Below are positions 9,766-22,500 of a stretch of DNA of 64,000 nucleotides, piece after piece. A program made the translations under genes and the position numbers. The first letter of the stretch is position 1; every line of letters starts with the position of its first letter. The stretch is from Branchiostoma floridae (taxonomy: Eukaryota; Chordata; Leptocardii; Amphioxiformes; Branchiostomatidae): contig NC_049985.1 in NCBI RefSeq assembly GCF_000003815.2, forward strand, positions 1,975,762 to 2,039,761. Reading direction: 5' to 3'. Below the pieces are notes generated by a model. It had not been told where the DNA came from. It did not search any database and saw only the letters and a program-made list of their open reading frames with translations.

Positions 9766-12700
9766 TGCACATGCTCCCAGGGGAGGGGGCAAACAATGCC
9801 TCATATCTATATACTTCTGTCCTATCAGTATACTTATCAACATGTTGTCACAATAATAGCCATACCTACATATATATATACACTACAGCTAATTCTAGCA
9901 AAATCTCCTAAAATAGACCATCGTCTGGTCTACAAATAGATGTATGACCAAAGATAGAATCTGAATATATCTGACCATTTGGGATGAGGTTGCTCTATGT
10001 GATATTTCTCAATAACTAGTATAAGTAACAAGTCAGCATATTTTATATCTGAGTCGCTAACTGATTCTACGTCTTTGCAGTTGTCAAGCAACTAAAGATT
10101 TTGTGCTACATTTCAGGCAGCACCTACTTCTTTTTAAGTGACTGAGAAAGATATAACCTGTACTATAATGGGTATCTAACAAAAAAAGTATGGTATTTAA
10201 CCCCAAACTACATGTATGAAACTAACTATAGTTTGGCGTGAAATACAGATTTTTCTTCAACGCTGATGAAAGCTAGCAGACCCTATCTTACACAGTTATC
10301 TTGAAGACAAAACATTATACTTGTGGATAAAAGGAAACAATAGGGCCCATATCTCGGCAGGTATGCCTATTTATTTGGCCACAGATGTTTACTTCCCACA
10401 CTGCATTATAATGGCTAAGACGTCAGACTTAAGAGTCACGATTTCTTAATGTTAAAGGATCTCTACATCATCTGGACACAAAAATAAAACGACTTCTTTC
10501 TTGGGCTCAGACCTCCCTAAATTGTTTACGATCCACTTACAACTAAGACGTTACTCAAGATAGTAACATCGTCTTAAAACCATGGACTCAATCATCAAAC
10601 AAATACCTTTCTTTAGTTCTTACAAATAGGTATAATTGGGTCTGTACCTATACTTTAGTAAGTCTAGTAATAATACGTAACTACTACCTATACTACTACT
10701 GCCTCAGGGGGGTTAAACGTACATCACTTCTGGTATAACAACAAGTTTCTGACACACTTTGGCCAGGCTAACAATACAACTACTAGTAGCACTAGCTATT
10801 AGTATTAGTAAATATTATTACTACATCTGCCTAAGGGGCACTTAGCGTATGTCACTTCTAACTCTAAATTCACAATACAACCACACAACAGTGCCGACAT
10901 TTTCCTTAGTAATCCAATTACTATATCCAATACGTGTACTAGCATATATTGCCTGGGCTTCTTTTCTGACAGTCTGGCAGTACTTTGACCAGTAAAACAA
11001 TCTAACCAACACACAACATGAACTTTGGACAGTCTCACATCCTGAACACACGGCAGCTTTAGTTTTTAAAACTAGCCTCTACCAGACTCCATAGTCACTG
11101 GGGAAAAAATGATAGAAATTGGCTAAATAAACTAATAACACTAGTTATGCTGCATGCTATACTCCTGGGCCAGATAACTTTCCTGGCATGTGACCTGTCT
11201 ATTTGCCCAATTCCTCCTATTTTTCCATAGACTACTTTAGGGCCATAAAGAGCCATTTAGGTGAAACCAAGAGCTTCTCCGGGCTTCTCCATATATCATA
11301 AGTTGCTTTTGGACAAAACCAGAGGTTCTTGTGTTATGCTGATTACAAAAATCCGGAAACACAAACACACAGACAGACAAACCAAAAACTGTATCTCTAT
11401 TTTTCATGGAAATAATAAATCTAAACCATTTCAGCCAGCTACACTCCACCTATTTTCATTACTGTCTGTACTGTGTTTCACACCTTTAGTTTATGTAGGA
11501 CAGGTGTTTTTCTCTCCATCCATAGTTATCACCTGTGGAGTACCTGTATTTCACACCTATTGCATCTCTTTGATCGACACAGAAGACAGACAACACATGC
11601 ATTTTACCATTGTCTAAAGATCATCAGTGTGTTAGTATGAAAACTGCCAATAATCTTCTCCTCAAAATTTTGTTGTGTGTTACAGTTGAACTTTATAAAT
11701 CTAAAGAGAAATTCTGGCCACTGCACAAAAAAGGAATATGAACTAGTCATACCACAAACACACTGTGCAAAGCAAGTTAAAAGCTGTGGAACATGTCTGT
11801 ACTGTACTACAATGGCCTGTTCAATTCTACATTCCCACAAACTATAACATGTAATAGTTTCTCACAGCTGACCGTAAGTTCATGATTATTTGTACACGCA
11901 ATGACATCAATATATCAACATTTCACAGTTCAGCTCATGACGGTGCCACGTCAAGACAAGTTGTGTCTTGTTTGGCAAAATGACAAACAGGAAATTTCAA
12001 CAGCTCACAGCCCGAAAACTAAATTTAGAGCGTAGAGACAGTCGTTTTGTTTTATCCAAAACATGAACGTATATAGTCAGCTCATCCGAAATAATGACAA
12101 TATATTGTGAAGGCACGCGCTATGATTTATTACTACTATCATCGTTTAATGCCAACATCAGAAATTTAGACAACAAAAGAGCATTTATCATATATGACTT
12201 TTGAGACACTGAAAGCATCTCCTGACGTCTTACGTCAGATGCAAGAATGTAGTAATATTAATATTCGCTATTCATTCATTTATTCATGCAATCATATACA
12301 CAAGGAATGTATAATATTCCCCATATGCTTTGAAATAGATATTCGAGGAGCGATATTTGATTGTCTCAAAAACCACAGCTCCAAAACTTATGCTTTATGT
12401 TTTCCCAACCCAGCCCTTCAAACAGAATATAAACAATACACTCTTAAGTTAAGTGCCCTGTGCGACCGTCCACAAGCATTTATTACCAGATTAACAATGG
12501 GAAAATGGCTAGTATTACCTAGAACGTTATATAAATAACGATCTTGGTATTGCTATTACAAACTTGGGGACAATATGTATTCTACAGTGCTTGTTTTCAT
12601 CCAATAATAAACACTGTGTATTATATTTATAAGGACCTGCCATTCAATGATGTAGATTATTCTTTTAACTTGAATGTTTGAATGAACATTACCTACCAAG

Positions 12701-14352
12701 TGTTGTTAGTAACAAGAGCACATATTTCAGAGAAATACTGTACCCAAAATATACCCAAAATGGACGCAGTACGATACAATTTAGACTGTAAGACTGTCAC
12801 CAAATATCAAGTAGATCAAAATTATTTATCATAACACAACATTCATCCATACACGACAGAGAAGATGTTGAACGTTGTATTTCTAAAAAATGCATCCTTT
12901 AAAAAAAATTCATATTCATGTCTTAGAAAAGCAATAGAAATCTAAGAACAGAAAGAAAACATCTTCGATTACCATATCAACAGTGTTTTTTCTTCAGGGA
13001 ATTTCAAAAGTGCAGCTAATTTAGGAAGGGGGAGGGGCAGCGGGATTCCATGTCCCCAGATCCACCTGGTCACATGATCACAGGTGAGTCTTCCCATTGT
13101 CTTACCTGGGAACGGTAACCTGTCCAACCAGGTAACACTAGCCTCGGGCAAACATGCCTTAAGCGAGTCTTACACACATGAGTAGGTATGTTTGGGTTCT
13201 TAAGGAAGGGAACCCCTCAAAAACATAGAACCACAACAAAACATTTTCAAGTTTTCATATCATCCTCTATACTTCAATAACATAAGAAGTATGTAGCGAA
13301 CCAAACCACATACTGTGTATAAATACTATAATAGAAAACAAAATGACACTACAATGGAATCAAATACCTCTCTTTTTTCGTAGTCATTTCTTCCAAAACA
13401 TGAAGACATCGGACACCAGCAACAAGGGTCGAGCAGAACTATGCTTGGAAGACTAAGTTTACATACCGACTTTTCACATCCAACACCCGAGCTTACATGG
13501 GGTTAGCCCCTGAATTCCTGATTCGCCATTCCAATCTTTACAGGCTTGTAGCTATCTTGTGTATGTGATCTACAGGAATTCTATTAACTGGTTTATAGAT
13601 TTGTACCTCTGTGCTAAGCACATGTTCTTTATGACTGTGAGTGTAGAGTGTATATGTCTAAATGTAGAGTGTGTGTTGTGTAGTGTACCAGGAAGTGTAG
13701 TGGGGAGGGGGGCAGGTTTGTACATACCTTGCACCAAATGTCTGTCCGTCCGACCCCTGCACGGGAAATAAATAATAAACACGAGTCAGAGACGGCCACG
13801 TCGGGCCAGAGTTTGTGTCAGCCCGCCAGTGTGTGCCAGCAGTCGCTGCTGGATCGGAACCAAGCGCTGTTTGGGTGGAATTCGGGCTATTTTTGGTCAA
13901 AATCTTGACGCAAGGCCGAAGTGGTTCCTGCTTTCGGTAGCGGTCGGGCCCCGACCTGATCGCATTGGTATGCGACAACACACGCCGTGCACAGGGCTAC
14001 AATACGTACACAATCAGACCTCATACTCTACACAACTGTTGTATATATACTACAGACTTTACTAGTAATGCACGATCTGCTGTAAACCTAGGCAAAACAC
14101 GACGAAGCTATGTAAAATGTGAGGTATTTTTGCGAACCTGTAACGGAGCGCCGTCAACCATGTGCCGCAGCTCTCTGTAGTCGGTCTGTACGAAAGCTGT
14201 CAACAAAAATATCAACATCGTCAGGTATACAAACAACGACAAGACATCAAAAACGATCTACAGTGTCTGTAACACAAAATAATCCAGACGACAAGACGTT
14301 GAAGGTCGCCTATTGTTGCTATTTTGGGCTAACAGCTGCACAGGGCCACAGT
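9766..14352. other. Non-coding stretch with a few degraded elements
   Basis: No gene could be supported. A 114-codon open frame at 12194-12538 is AT-rich, has no family resemblance and no splice context. At 11073-11220 lies a degraded copy of foldback family F (ctagcctctaccagactcc at the left end). The part after about 13780 is richer in CG and may be promoter-near sequence of the minus-strand exon at 14465-14588. Confidence 0.3.
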
Positions 14353-14392
14353 TGTCTTCTGTGTTTTGGCACAAACCGAAACACAGAAGACA
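14353..14392. repeat. Perfect 14-bp hairpin with 12-nt loop
   Basis: TGTCTTCTGTGTTT (14353-14366) is followed after 12 nt by its exact reverse complement (14379-14392). It is short, perfect and not part of a recognised element. A chance or decayed foldback element is as likely as a structured RNA. Confidence 0.5.
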
Positions 14393-14464
14393 TGTACTTG
14401 CCGCCAACGATGGCCCCGTTTCTCGCGATCGCGAACGGTTAGAGGGAATCACAACACGACATAC

Positions 14465-14588
14465 CTTGCTCCTGACCTCCAGCAAGCTGCAGACATGTTA
14501 AAACGAAGTGTAGGAAACTGACAAATAGCGGGAAGCAGCGCTGAAAGTCGGAGTGCGAGATCGCACTATCCTTCCCTGGCCCAGCCAT
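14465..14588 (-). CDS. Candidate first coding exon of a secreted or membrane protein
   Basis: On the minus strand an ATG at 14588-14586 opens 41 codons ending at a good donor (CAAG|GTATGT, exon edge 14465). The peptide has a polar start (MAGPGKDSAISHSDF), then a hydrophobic run around residues 19-36 (FPLFVSFLHFVLTCLQLA) and GGQEQ, as expected of a signal peptide or signal anchor. The stretch is CG-richer than its surroundings. No family is recognised and no second exon could be placed. It could be the 5' end of a gene ending at about 2.6 kb on the same strand; this is a guess from orientation only. A plus-strand ATG stands only 16 bp away at 14605, so a divergent promoter is possible. Confidence 0.35.
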
Positions 14589-15936
14589 TCTTGTTCTACT
14601 GAAGATGTCAGCTGACACCAGCCGCTTGTTGCCAGCCGTAGATTCGGTACAGGATGGCGGGAACTCACACAGTCATCATTGCGTGGGTTCGCTTGATAAA
14701 CTATTTTCTGGTCTTTTCTGTTCTCACAATAAAAAGGTTCCGCTAACCGTTAAGTTAAGACGGCGAGGATGTTTTTGTCTGATCGGGCGGTTTTTTCTCC
14801 AAAAACATGTTTGATAAAGGAATGTCAAGCCAGGGTCCGAGAAGTGAAATGATTTGCCCATATTTGGGATATGCCTTTTGGACTTTCTTTCTAAAGTTCC
14901 ATTCGAATCCTGTTTCACCTCACCTGACCCCACATAGCCATTGACCACAACATTGAGGTCAAGGCATATAACGTTACCATAGTAATAAACCGATTTTATA
15001 TTTCAGCCCAGTTTAGTGCGTGTACAGGTGGCATTGTTAACATGATTTGTTGTTTACCTGTTATTTATGGGCTCCCTTCATAAATCATCCCAATTCGTGT
15101 CCAAGTTGAATTGATATGAAAATAGATAAATTTGTGCTTGTTTATAATAGTTTGACCTATGGCACATCAAAAAGAACAACATTAACATTGGTAAGATACT
15201 TTCCTTGACAATTATATCATTGTACTAAATGGTATTTTCTACTACGACTGTCAATTCATTCATTCGTTCGTTCATTCATTCACAGTCACCCGTTTTTTTA
15301 TTCATTCATGCATCGCTATCAACGGTCAGTTTTTATCTAGACAAAAGTAAAAACCACAAACCTGGCCTGTTTATCTATTCATTTGTTTATTTATTTATTG
15401 GTAGATTATCTATTCATTGGTAATACCAACGGAATTACTCAAGGTACAAGTTCACGTGAAAGTACTAAAGGCAGACAAACGCGGAAGTTCAAATCATGTT
15501 CATTTGCTGAAACCAGGAAGTTAACGTTACCCGAAATCTGCCCTCTACAAGGAAAGTTCCCGCTTCCGGGGCCCCAGGCACTTTCTTCCGTGAAAGTCAC
15601 TGGAATGGTTTCCGCCGATTTCCGATCTATTAAATGTTTGGTTTCCTTTAAATTGTTAGATGTACCAGAATGAGCTATTCAGTTGGATGAAATCTTTTTG
15701 TATACTCAATACCTTCAGTAGAAAGAATCAAACTGTTTTGTATAGTTTGACGGCATGGCTGGGCCTGTTACTATCTGTAAAATATTGCACAGAGTTTGTT
15801 ATTTTCTGAAGATCTGGTTCTGTTTTCCAGTGATAGAAATCATAAAACTGTTGGTTACTTTTATGACATTGGTCTTTGTGTCTTAATCCTCTCTAATCCC
15901 CTAGGCAATTAGCACAGTGTGTGAGCCAACCAGTGG

Positions 15937-16052
15937 TGCAGAAGTGTTGTATTATAAAAAAAAATGTTGTACTATCCAAAAACTGTGGTACTGTTTTATG
16001 CAAATTTTACATATTACCACACTTTTTGGATAGTACAACACTTTTTCTGCAC
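15937..16052. mobile_element. Foldback MITE (GTGCAGAA...TTCTGCAC)
   Basis: The arms are gtgcagaagtgttgta ... tgttgtactatccaaaaa and their inverse tttttggatagtacaaca ... ttctgcac around a short centre. The left arm carries a small internal expansion (attataaaaaaaaa). No other copy was seen in the window. Confidence 0.7.
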
Positions 16053-17449
16053 TATGTGGATATAATCACAGTAATTGAAGGGCTTCCATTGGCTGAGGGG
16101 TAGTGGCCAATGCTCTAACCCTACAAAAGTCCCATGCGATCAACTTGAACAAAGGCCTTTCACACGTACGGCTACACGTGGTAGGCAGCGCTGCTGGAAG
16201 GGTCTATTCAATTAAGTGAAAGTAAAAGGTAATTGTTTTCCGTCATTACCATTTAAAGGAATGCTGCAATTTTCGGCTCAGTAAAATACAAATTTTTGTG
16301 GTTGTGGGGTCATCAGAATCAAATCCATCTCCACAGACAAAGAACAAGGCGACATAAGGAGGATCGAATCTGCCGACGACGAATGTGTCGCCTCTTAAGC
16401 GCTTGTCGCGGGGTTCCTCTGTGTTGACAACGCATGTGGGCCGTGGCACGACGTCACGTCCGCTGGGCTGGCAGCTGCCCAAAGGTTGGCGTGTCTCACA
16501 CACAACATCACCGCTCCGCACAAATATGGTCTGAGAAACTGGCAAGGAAAGGCAAAACAAGCGCTGACGACATTCCAGTCGAGTCGGTACAAGGAAAAGA
16601 CATATTGTGCGCTTGTGCCACCCCCTCCGACTGAAAGGTTTCTTCCAAAACTGAATAGATGGACGGGACAAAAGATTGCCCTTGACTACAAGCGCACACC
16701 CCGTGTCAAGTGTCATAAGCATCTGTTTCAGTGTTTATCCTAAGGAGGATCATTCATTTCTTAAATCTAAAAGGCATGGAAATAAAAGATAAAACCAGCG
16801 CAATAACGAAAAGACATAAACTTATTTGAGTAGGAGAAAGAAACAACTCGATCCATGGCGCTACTGCTGAGATTGTGACTCGGACATGTGCAATGTACCT
16901 AAAGTCTTGAATTTGTAATGTTGTAAGATAAATCATATGTATTCTTCACAACACTAACGAAATATGCAAAGCATATGTAGCGTGAAGCCATATGTCCATG
17001 TCTGCAGCGAATTTGTCGGCAGATTGCCAGTCAGCGAAAGGGAGAGTAGTCCAGGGCCAAGAAAGATAGAAATCAGCAGACTGGTGACGATATCGTATCA
17101 TGTTTGAGCGACTTTTACGTCAGCTCGGTGGACTCGCTTCAGACTGTGATACGTTGCCTGTGCCAAGGAAGTGTTACGTGTTGTATCTTTATAGGATAAA
17201 GAGGAAAAGATCGAAATCTAACAGGGAAGTGTCCTGCTGGAGAAGGAGACACGGAAGGGAACTGCAACCTCCCAGAGCCCAGAAAAGCGGAGCCAGAATC
17301 GCTGCGCCCAGTTGATTCCAAAGCACGCGCTATATGCGTCTGGTTCCATGCCTTGATTTCCTTGTTTCGCTTGACTTGCTGACCTCGCGATTCTTCCTGG
17401 AACTCATGTTTAAAGATAAATGCCATTTTCCTAGCCTACACCAGGCCAT

Positions 17450-17722
17450 CCTACGGGGTAGCCAGCGTAGTTAGTTTTGGTAGAGACTATTAATTTCCAT
17501 CGGCCCTGCAAAGGAGTCCAAGGAAATGTGTCAACTGGATGACAAAAGAGAAGAATTTGGCCAAACAGGTACAGCTAAGTCGCCATGGGACTTCAATGAG
17601 TCTTTTGAAGCCCGCGGACGGCCCAGCTCACTCCTAGGCCAATTCACTCCAACTAGACTTTTATTGATGAATTGGCCAAAGTCCGCTATTCGGCCAGACG
17701 AGATTCTGGTAGAGACTACAGC
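17450..17722. mobile_element. Family F element, copy
   Basis: It shares tcctaggccaattcactcc, gacttttattgatgaattggccaaagtcc and the end cggccag...tggtagagacta with copies at 40890-41062 and 43985-44181. The left half is rearranged. Confidence 0.6.
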
Positions 17723-18911
17723 AAAAGGTCTGCATGCTTTTCTCGGTGAGACGTGGCTAGCTCAGATTTAATTGTAGCCGGACCAGTCTTAAATACCGGT
17801 AAATTATCTGTGATTTATAATTGGTCGCTTACGTATACGTTCCACATAGCGCGTTTTCTGTTGCCTTGGAATAATCGTTAAGCGTCATATGGCATCATGA
17901 ATACAACGTATGTTTTCAAATTACATGTATCATGGAAGCTCATCTGTGTCTGTACTCTGTAGTAATCATATAATCATAGTACAAAGCTAAACTTTCCTCC
18001 AACACAAAGGTGTGCACAGGTCAAATTTTCAAAGACCACTGTCGCCTTCTTCATATGTTTTCACTAAAGCTTACCCGAAGCAACGTGGATTTTTTTAAAT
18101 AACACTAACTTCGTTATCATTTCAAAGCTTTCTGCTCTTTTTTTTTTCATTTGAATATATACGAAATTGAACACCAGTAACGCTATGATATACTAATTTT
18201 AGTAATCAGGTCATGTTCACAAGCTTCTGTAAGTCTAATTGAGTCATCATGGGCGTCCCCAGTCTGTATGATTGCGCATTCGCCGAGAACCAAAATCAGG
18301 TTGGGAGCGGTCAATGTGAGCTCAATCACACCTGGACATTCTCACCTCAAGTTAATGCGGCGGAAAACACGCATTTGGTCAGTGTACAACTCGGAAATGT
18401 ACCCACAAGACGCGTTTGGGTTGTAATTACACCATTAACCGCATAGCGCCGTATTTGTTGCTGTGCTAATTTTGGTCGCACGGCGGCGCTGTTATAGTAG
18501 ATTCTTTCGCTGGTATACCGTCAGGCTTGTAGATTGTAGCGGACCACAGTCCGAAAAATCAAGGTATGTGATCATTTTGAAACGTTGACAGCCACAAAAT
18601 TAAGTTCAAGATAGCCTCCGATACTACAATGTTTTCGTAAGGTACCGTATCCCTTCGTAATCCAAAGAAAAATCAGAGATCTGTTATGTTTTTGTTTACA
18701 AACAGAGCAAAGTGTGGTTTAGCTACCGGCAGGTGTAATGATAGCAAACCGTTACGTCCCTGTCTGTACTGTCTTTCTCTCTGTTTCCTCGAAGTTTTAT
18801 ATCCTAAAGTCGTCTGTTTTCAGGTCAGCTGGCTTCTAGTGTGAGCTGAAACGCAGGTTGGCCAGGAAAGAAAATATAGAAGACCGGCTAGCTCGGAGCC
18901 GGTTTGTGGAG

Positions 18912-18923
18912 GCCGCCATCTTG
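18912..18923 (-). promoter_or_regulatory. YY1-type site in the presumed ELMOD promoter or 5' UTR
   Basis: GCCGCCATCTTG is the reverse complement of the YY1 consensus AAnATGGCGGC, often seen at start regions of housekeeping genes. An ETS-like caggaagtg follows at about 18938. The site is about 660 bp before the ELMOD start codon, so a 5' UTR intron may lie between. Confidence 0.45.
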
Positions 18924-19237
18924 AACTTGGGCCGGCAGGAAGTGGAGTTGGCAACTCGGCACCCTCTTCGGTTTGTAACGTTAAAACATATGACTGTACG
19001 ACTAAAGACAAAGCTGAAGATAGGTGTAAGGCTAAAGGGGAAGTATGACACAAAATGTTAAGATTAACAGGTGGCGTTGAAAGAAAGTAACCATGATACG
19101 ACTGACGTGGGGAGGGGGGCAAATCGGGGCCGGCCTGTACCTGGGTACATCCAGGCCATGGTACAGAGAGATTCCTTGATCAGTTCGGTTTGTATCTTTC
19201 TGTAACTGTTTATACAGAACACAACATTCCCCTTTTG

Positions 19238-19335
19238 GGGTGGCCCTGTGGTTTATAGTAACCCTAGACCAAGAGTTGCAGGGTTTGTATCCCAGCTGTT
19301 GTGAGCTACTGGAATGGATTGCAGTCCATATGAGT
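19238..19335 (+). mobile_element. tRNA-derived SINE, family 2, copy 1
   Basis: It has an A-box-like tggccctgtggtttatag and a B-box-like gggtttgtatccc, followed by actggaatggattgcagtcc. The same order (B box, then ACTGGAA.AG.TTGCAGTCC) occurs at 34528-34645. The short copy ends before the ELMOD start codon. Confidence 0.5.
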
Positions 19336-19586
19336 GACATGAGTATGATCAGATATTGACCGTACTTGTATTAATGTTATATCTGTTTTATGTGTGTGTG
19401 TATGTGTTCATTATCATTTGTATAGTCTGTCCCTCTTGTTACAACCTGTGAAAGTAAGCTTTTTAGTGAGATAAACTGGAATAATTATGAGACACCTGTC
19501 CATTTGACCCCCCACCCCATACACAGGTGAGGTTATTACCTGGATAACGAGCCCGACACCTGAGACTACAGGTGTGTAAGTTAGGG

Positions 19587-22500
19587 ATGTGGCAGGCCAC
19601 CTGGCTGTACCTGTATCTCACCTGGATCAGACCCATGATCAAATGGCTACTCAGGAAGATACTAGGCACCTGCGAGCTGCAGCGCATCTGTCGAGGGTAT
19701 GGGGGTGCTGCTAGGACTAAGAGAGTCGGTGAGTGTTTGGGAAGGATCTAGTGTTTGTCTCATTAAATTAAGAAATGGCTGAGAAAAATTGTTATAGAAG
19801 TCAAATGTTAGCACTCAAAATCTGAGGTTCTTGTCTTTAAAGCTCAAAACTTCCATGTCTTTGTGCTGAAATATCCAGTGAATTGAATATAATCATAATG
19901 ATGTCCACTTGACTTTTAGTACTCAGTGTTTTAATGTGTACCTTCATTCTAATCCGAGTTGCTCTTTTTTGTTCCAGAAAAATCTTTGAAGCTGTCGAAA
20001 TACCAGGTACTGTATGTATTCTGGAATTTTCAGTGTACAGTAGGCACCATTGTTTTTATTTAAGCAAGTTGACTCCAGCCTTGTTTAATAGCTTTGTTCC
20101 TCTCGTAACAGTAATGACCATTGCTAGCAGACCAAAGCTATCAAGGCTGGACTCCAGGCTAATTCTGACTTCTGTATTTGACTATCTCAAAATGTTGTTC
20201 TGGTGATTGAACAAAAAACAAATGACAATGACTATTGAGAAAGACGTATAAAACAGAAACCAGTCAAATGTTGGAGTCTCAGCCATTGTCGTTCCATGCC
20301 TTACGGGATATAAATGTTAGATATGTCTAAATTCCCATTGTCTATGTAATGCTGTCCGTCTTATATGTTGTCCCTCAAACATCAGCAGTGCTGCCTCAAG
20401 GGTCTGGCTAATATCTTGTCACATATTGGAATGAAAGAATAACTAAATTAGTAAATAAAAGAAAATAAGAGACAAATGAAAAGTTTTCAAATGACACTGT
20501 TAATATTCATTTCTCAACCTTAGCTTCTCCAGGAGGTGACCCACAAAAAAATAAGTACAAAATAACCCACACCAAAACCTCTGCCTGGAGAGAAGTTAGA
20601 TGTCCCAACAAAAGAAAGATGAAAACTTTTTTTGTTGATATTTTCTGTCCCTCCCAGGTCCTGCAGGAGATTACCCATGGAGGTGCAGAATGTGACGTAG
20701 ACCAGACAGTGCAGGGCATCATACAGATCAAGGGTGTCAGTCAGCAGAAAGATCCACAGTAAGTCTCATCTCCTAGCACATTTACCAAACATCTAGCACA
20801 TTTACTACAGTAAGTGTCCACAGGTGCAATGGTCGAGTGGGTAGAGTGTTGCAGTTGGCAAGTCATTGGTTCATTCCTCGACCGAGTCATACATAGACTT
20901 TTAAGATGGTACATACTCCCTTCTCTGCTTAGCACTTGGTAAATGATATGGTAGTTAAACACACAGACCACTGTCAGCAGACTATCCCCCTGCTGTAGTG
21001 ATTTCACAAAGTTGTGTGGCCCAGGGCTACAGAAATGGATATGGACACTGCCCAATGCACCATTTGGTGTGGACTTTATTCAAGCTGCAACAACACATTT
21101 TGTAAATGATGTAACAAACTCTTCACCATTTCCCTGCAGATTTGCTCCGTCCCTGCGAGGGTGTCTGGTACAGATCCGTGGGTACCAGGAGCTGATACAT
21201 GAGGTGGAGGGGGTGAGGGCAGAGGCGTACTCCTCAGACAACCAGGAACACGAGAATATGCTGCTACAGGCAAGCAGTCTATGCCTTAGACTAGTTAAAG
21301 GACAAATTGTCCTTGATGTACAGTTGATGGAAAAAGCTTTCCGTAATTATCGATGTTTTCAAAGCTTAGAGTTGTTGAACTTGCAGGCTACTAGATGAAT
21401 TCCTTGTGTCCTTTTAGATGTAAAATGACAAATGACTTTTGTTATACATCTTCTCCTGTCAGCTTTGTGACCTTTAAGCAGTTTTTCCAAAGCCCTTGAG
21501 AAATGTCTCTCAAAAGGTAGATTATAATTGATTTACTAATCTTTTGTTCCCTTTAATATAAAACTACCACCAACATTTCTGATTGACAGTTTTCCCAAAG
21601 CCCCGGACAATTGTCTCTTCAGTGGTAGTATTTAATTTACTAATCATCTCTTCCCTTTAGCTTTGGGACCACCTGATGCCTGACACCAGCCTGGAGTCCC
21701 GCATCACCAAACAGTGGGGCGACATCGGTTTCCAGGGAGACGACCCCAGGACGGACTTCAGGGGCATGGGTACGGACTGGACCATTTCTCGTGTGCGGGG
21801 GGAGGTAGAAGAGAGATGAGTAGAATATCATTGAGAGATGAGATGAGAGCTTTATTTGGTTTTGGCAGTTAAAACAAAACTGAAATTTCACACCAAATTA
21901 CATAATGCACGAAATGCACGTCCTAAGAGATTACATAGAATAGAGTTACATATAACACAAGAGAGTTACAGTCTGACGTAAAACAAACGTTCACTTGTTA
22001 CTGAATGAATGTCTACAGAGTCCGATTGTACAAAGATGTTGCCTGGGGTTTTTTTTTTTTTTTAAATCCTACTGTAAAAGTGAGAATGAGAACATTTTAC
22101 TCGTAGTTATGTCTTTTCAAAATGAGGTAATGACAAGATTACGTGGCATTTTTTTAGGCATGAAAGTGTGGAAACTTTGATAATAACATCTTCACTTCTT
22201 TAAGATTTCTTATATCTATTTTCTTCCCACAGGTATGCTTGGGCTACACAACCTGTTGTGAGTATGCTGTCATGTCAGTTCAGATATTTCATAATTGTAT
22301 ACACTGTTATACTACCACCAAGGCTTGACCTTGTTTTGGAGGAATAGCTTGTACATTGTTCCTGTGATATGACAGTATGAGCCGCTAGATGGTGGACATC
22401 ACATGAAAATGCTTCTAATAGAAGTTCTATCAAACCATCATTTGCTTTTTGCCATGTACACATCAAATTCGGTTCAGTTTTTTTATGTTTAAGTGCCAAA

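Larger units (their letters stand above)
14589..18850. other. Intergenic stretch
   Basis: No gene supported. Several overlapping open frames at 16246-16743 on both strands are uninterrupted but match no family and lack splice context. It contains a foldback element at 15937-16052, an ATTC/ATTT-rich simple stretch at about 15240-15420 and a family F copy at about 17450-17722. Confidence 0.3.

Noticed and set aside
12194-12538. 114-codon open frame
   Set aside because: AT-rich, no family resemblance, no splice signals that fit.
16246-16743. Overlapping long frames on both strands
   Set aside because: No recognisable domain, splice context or repeat structure; kept only as a remark.
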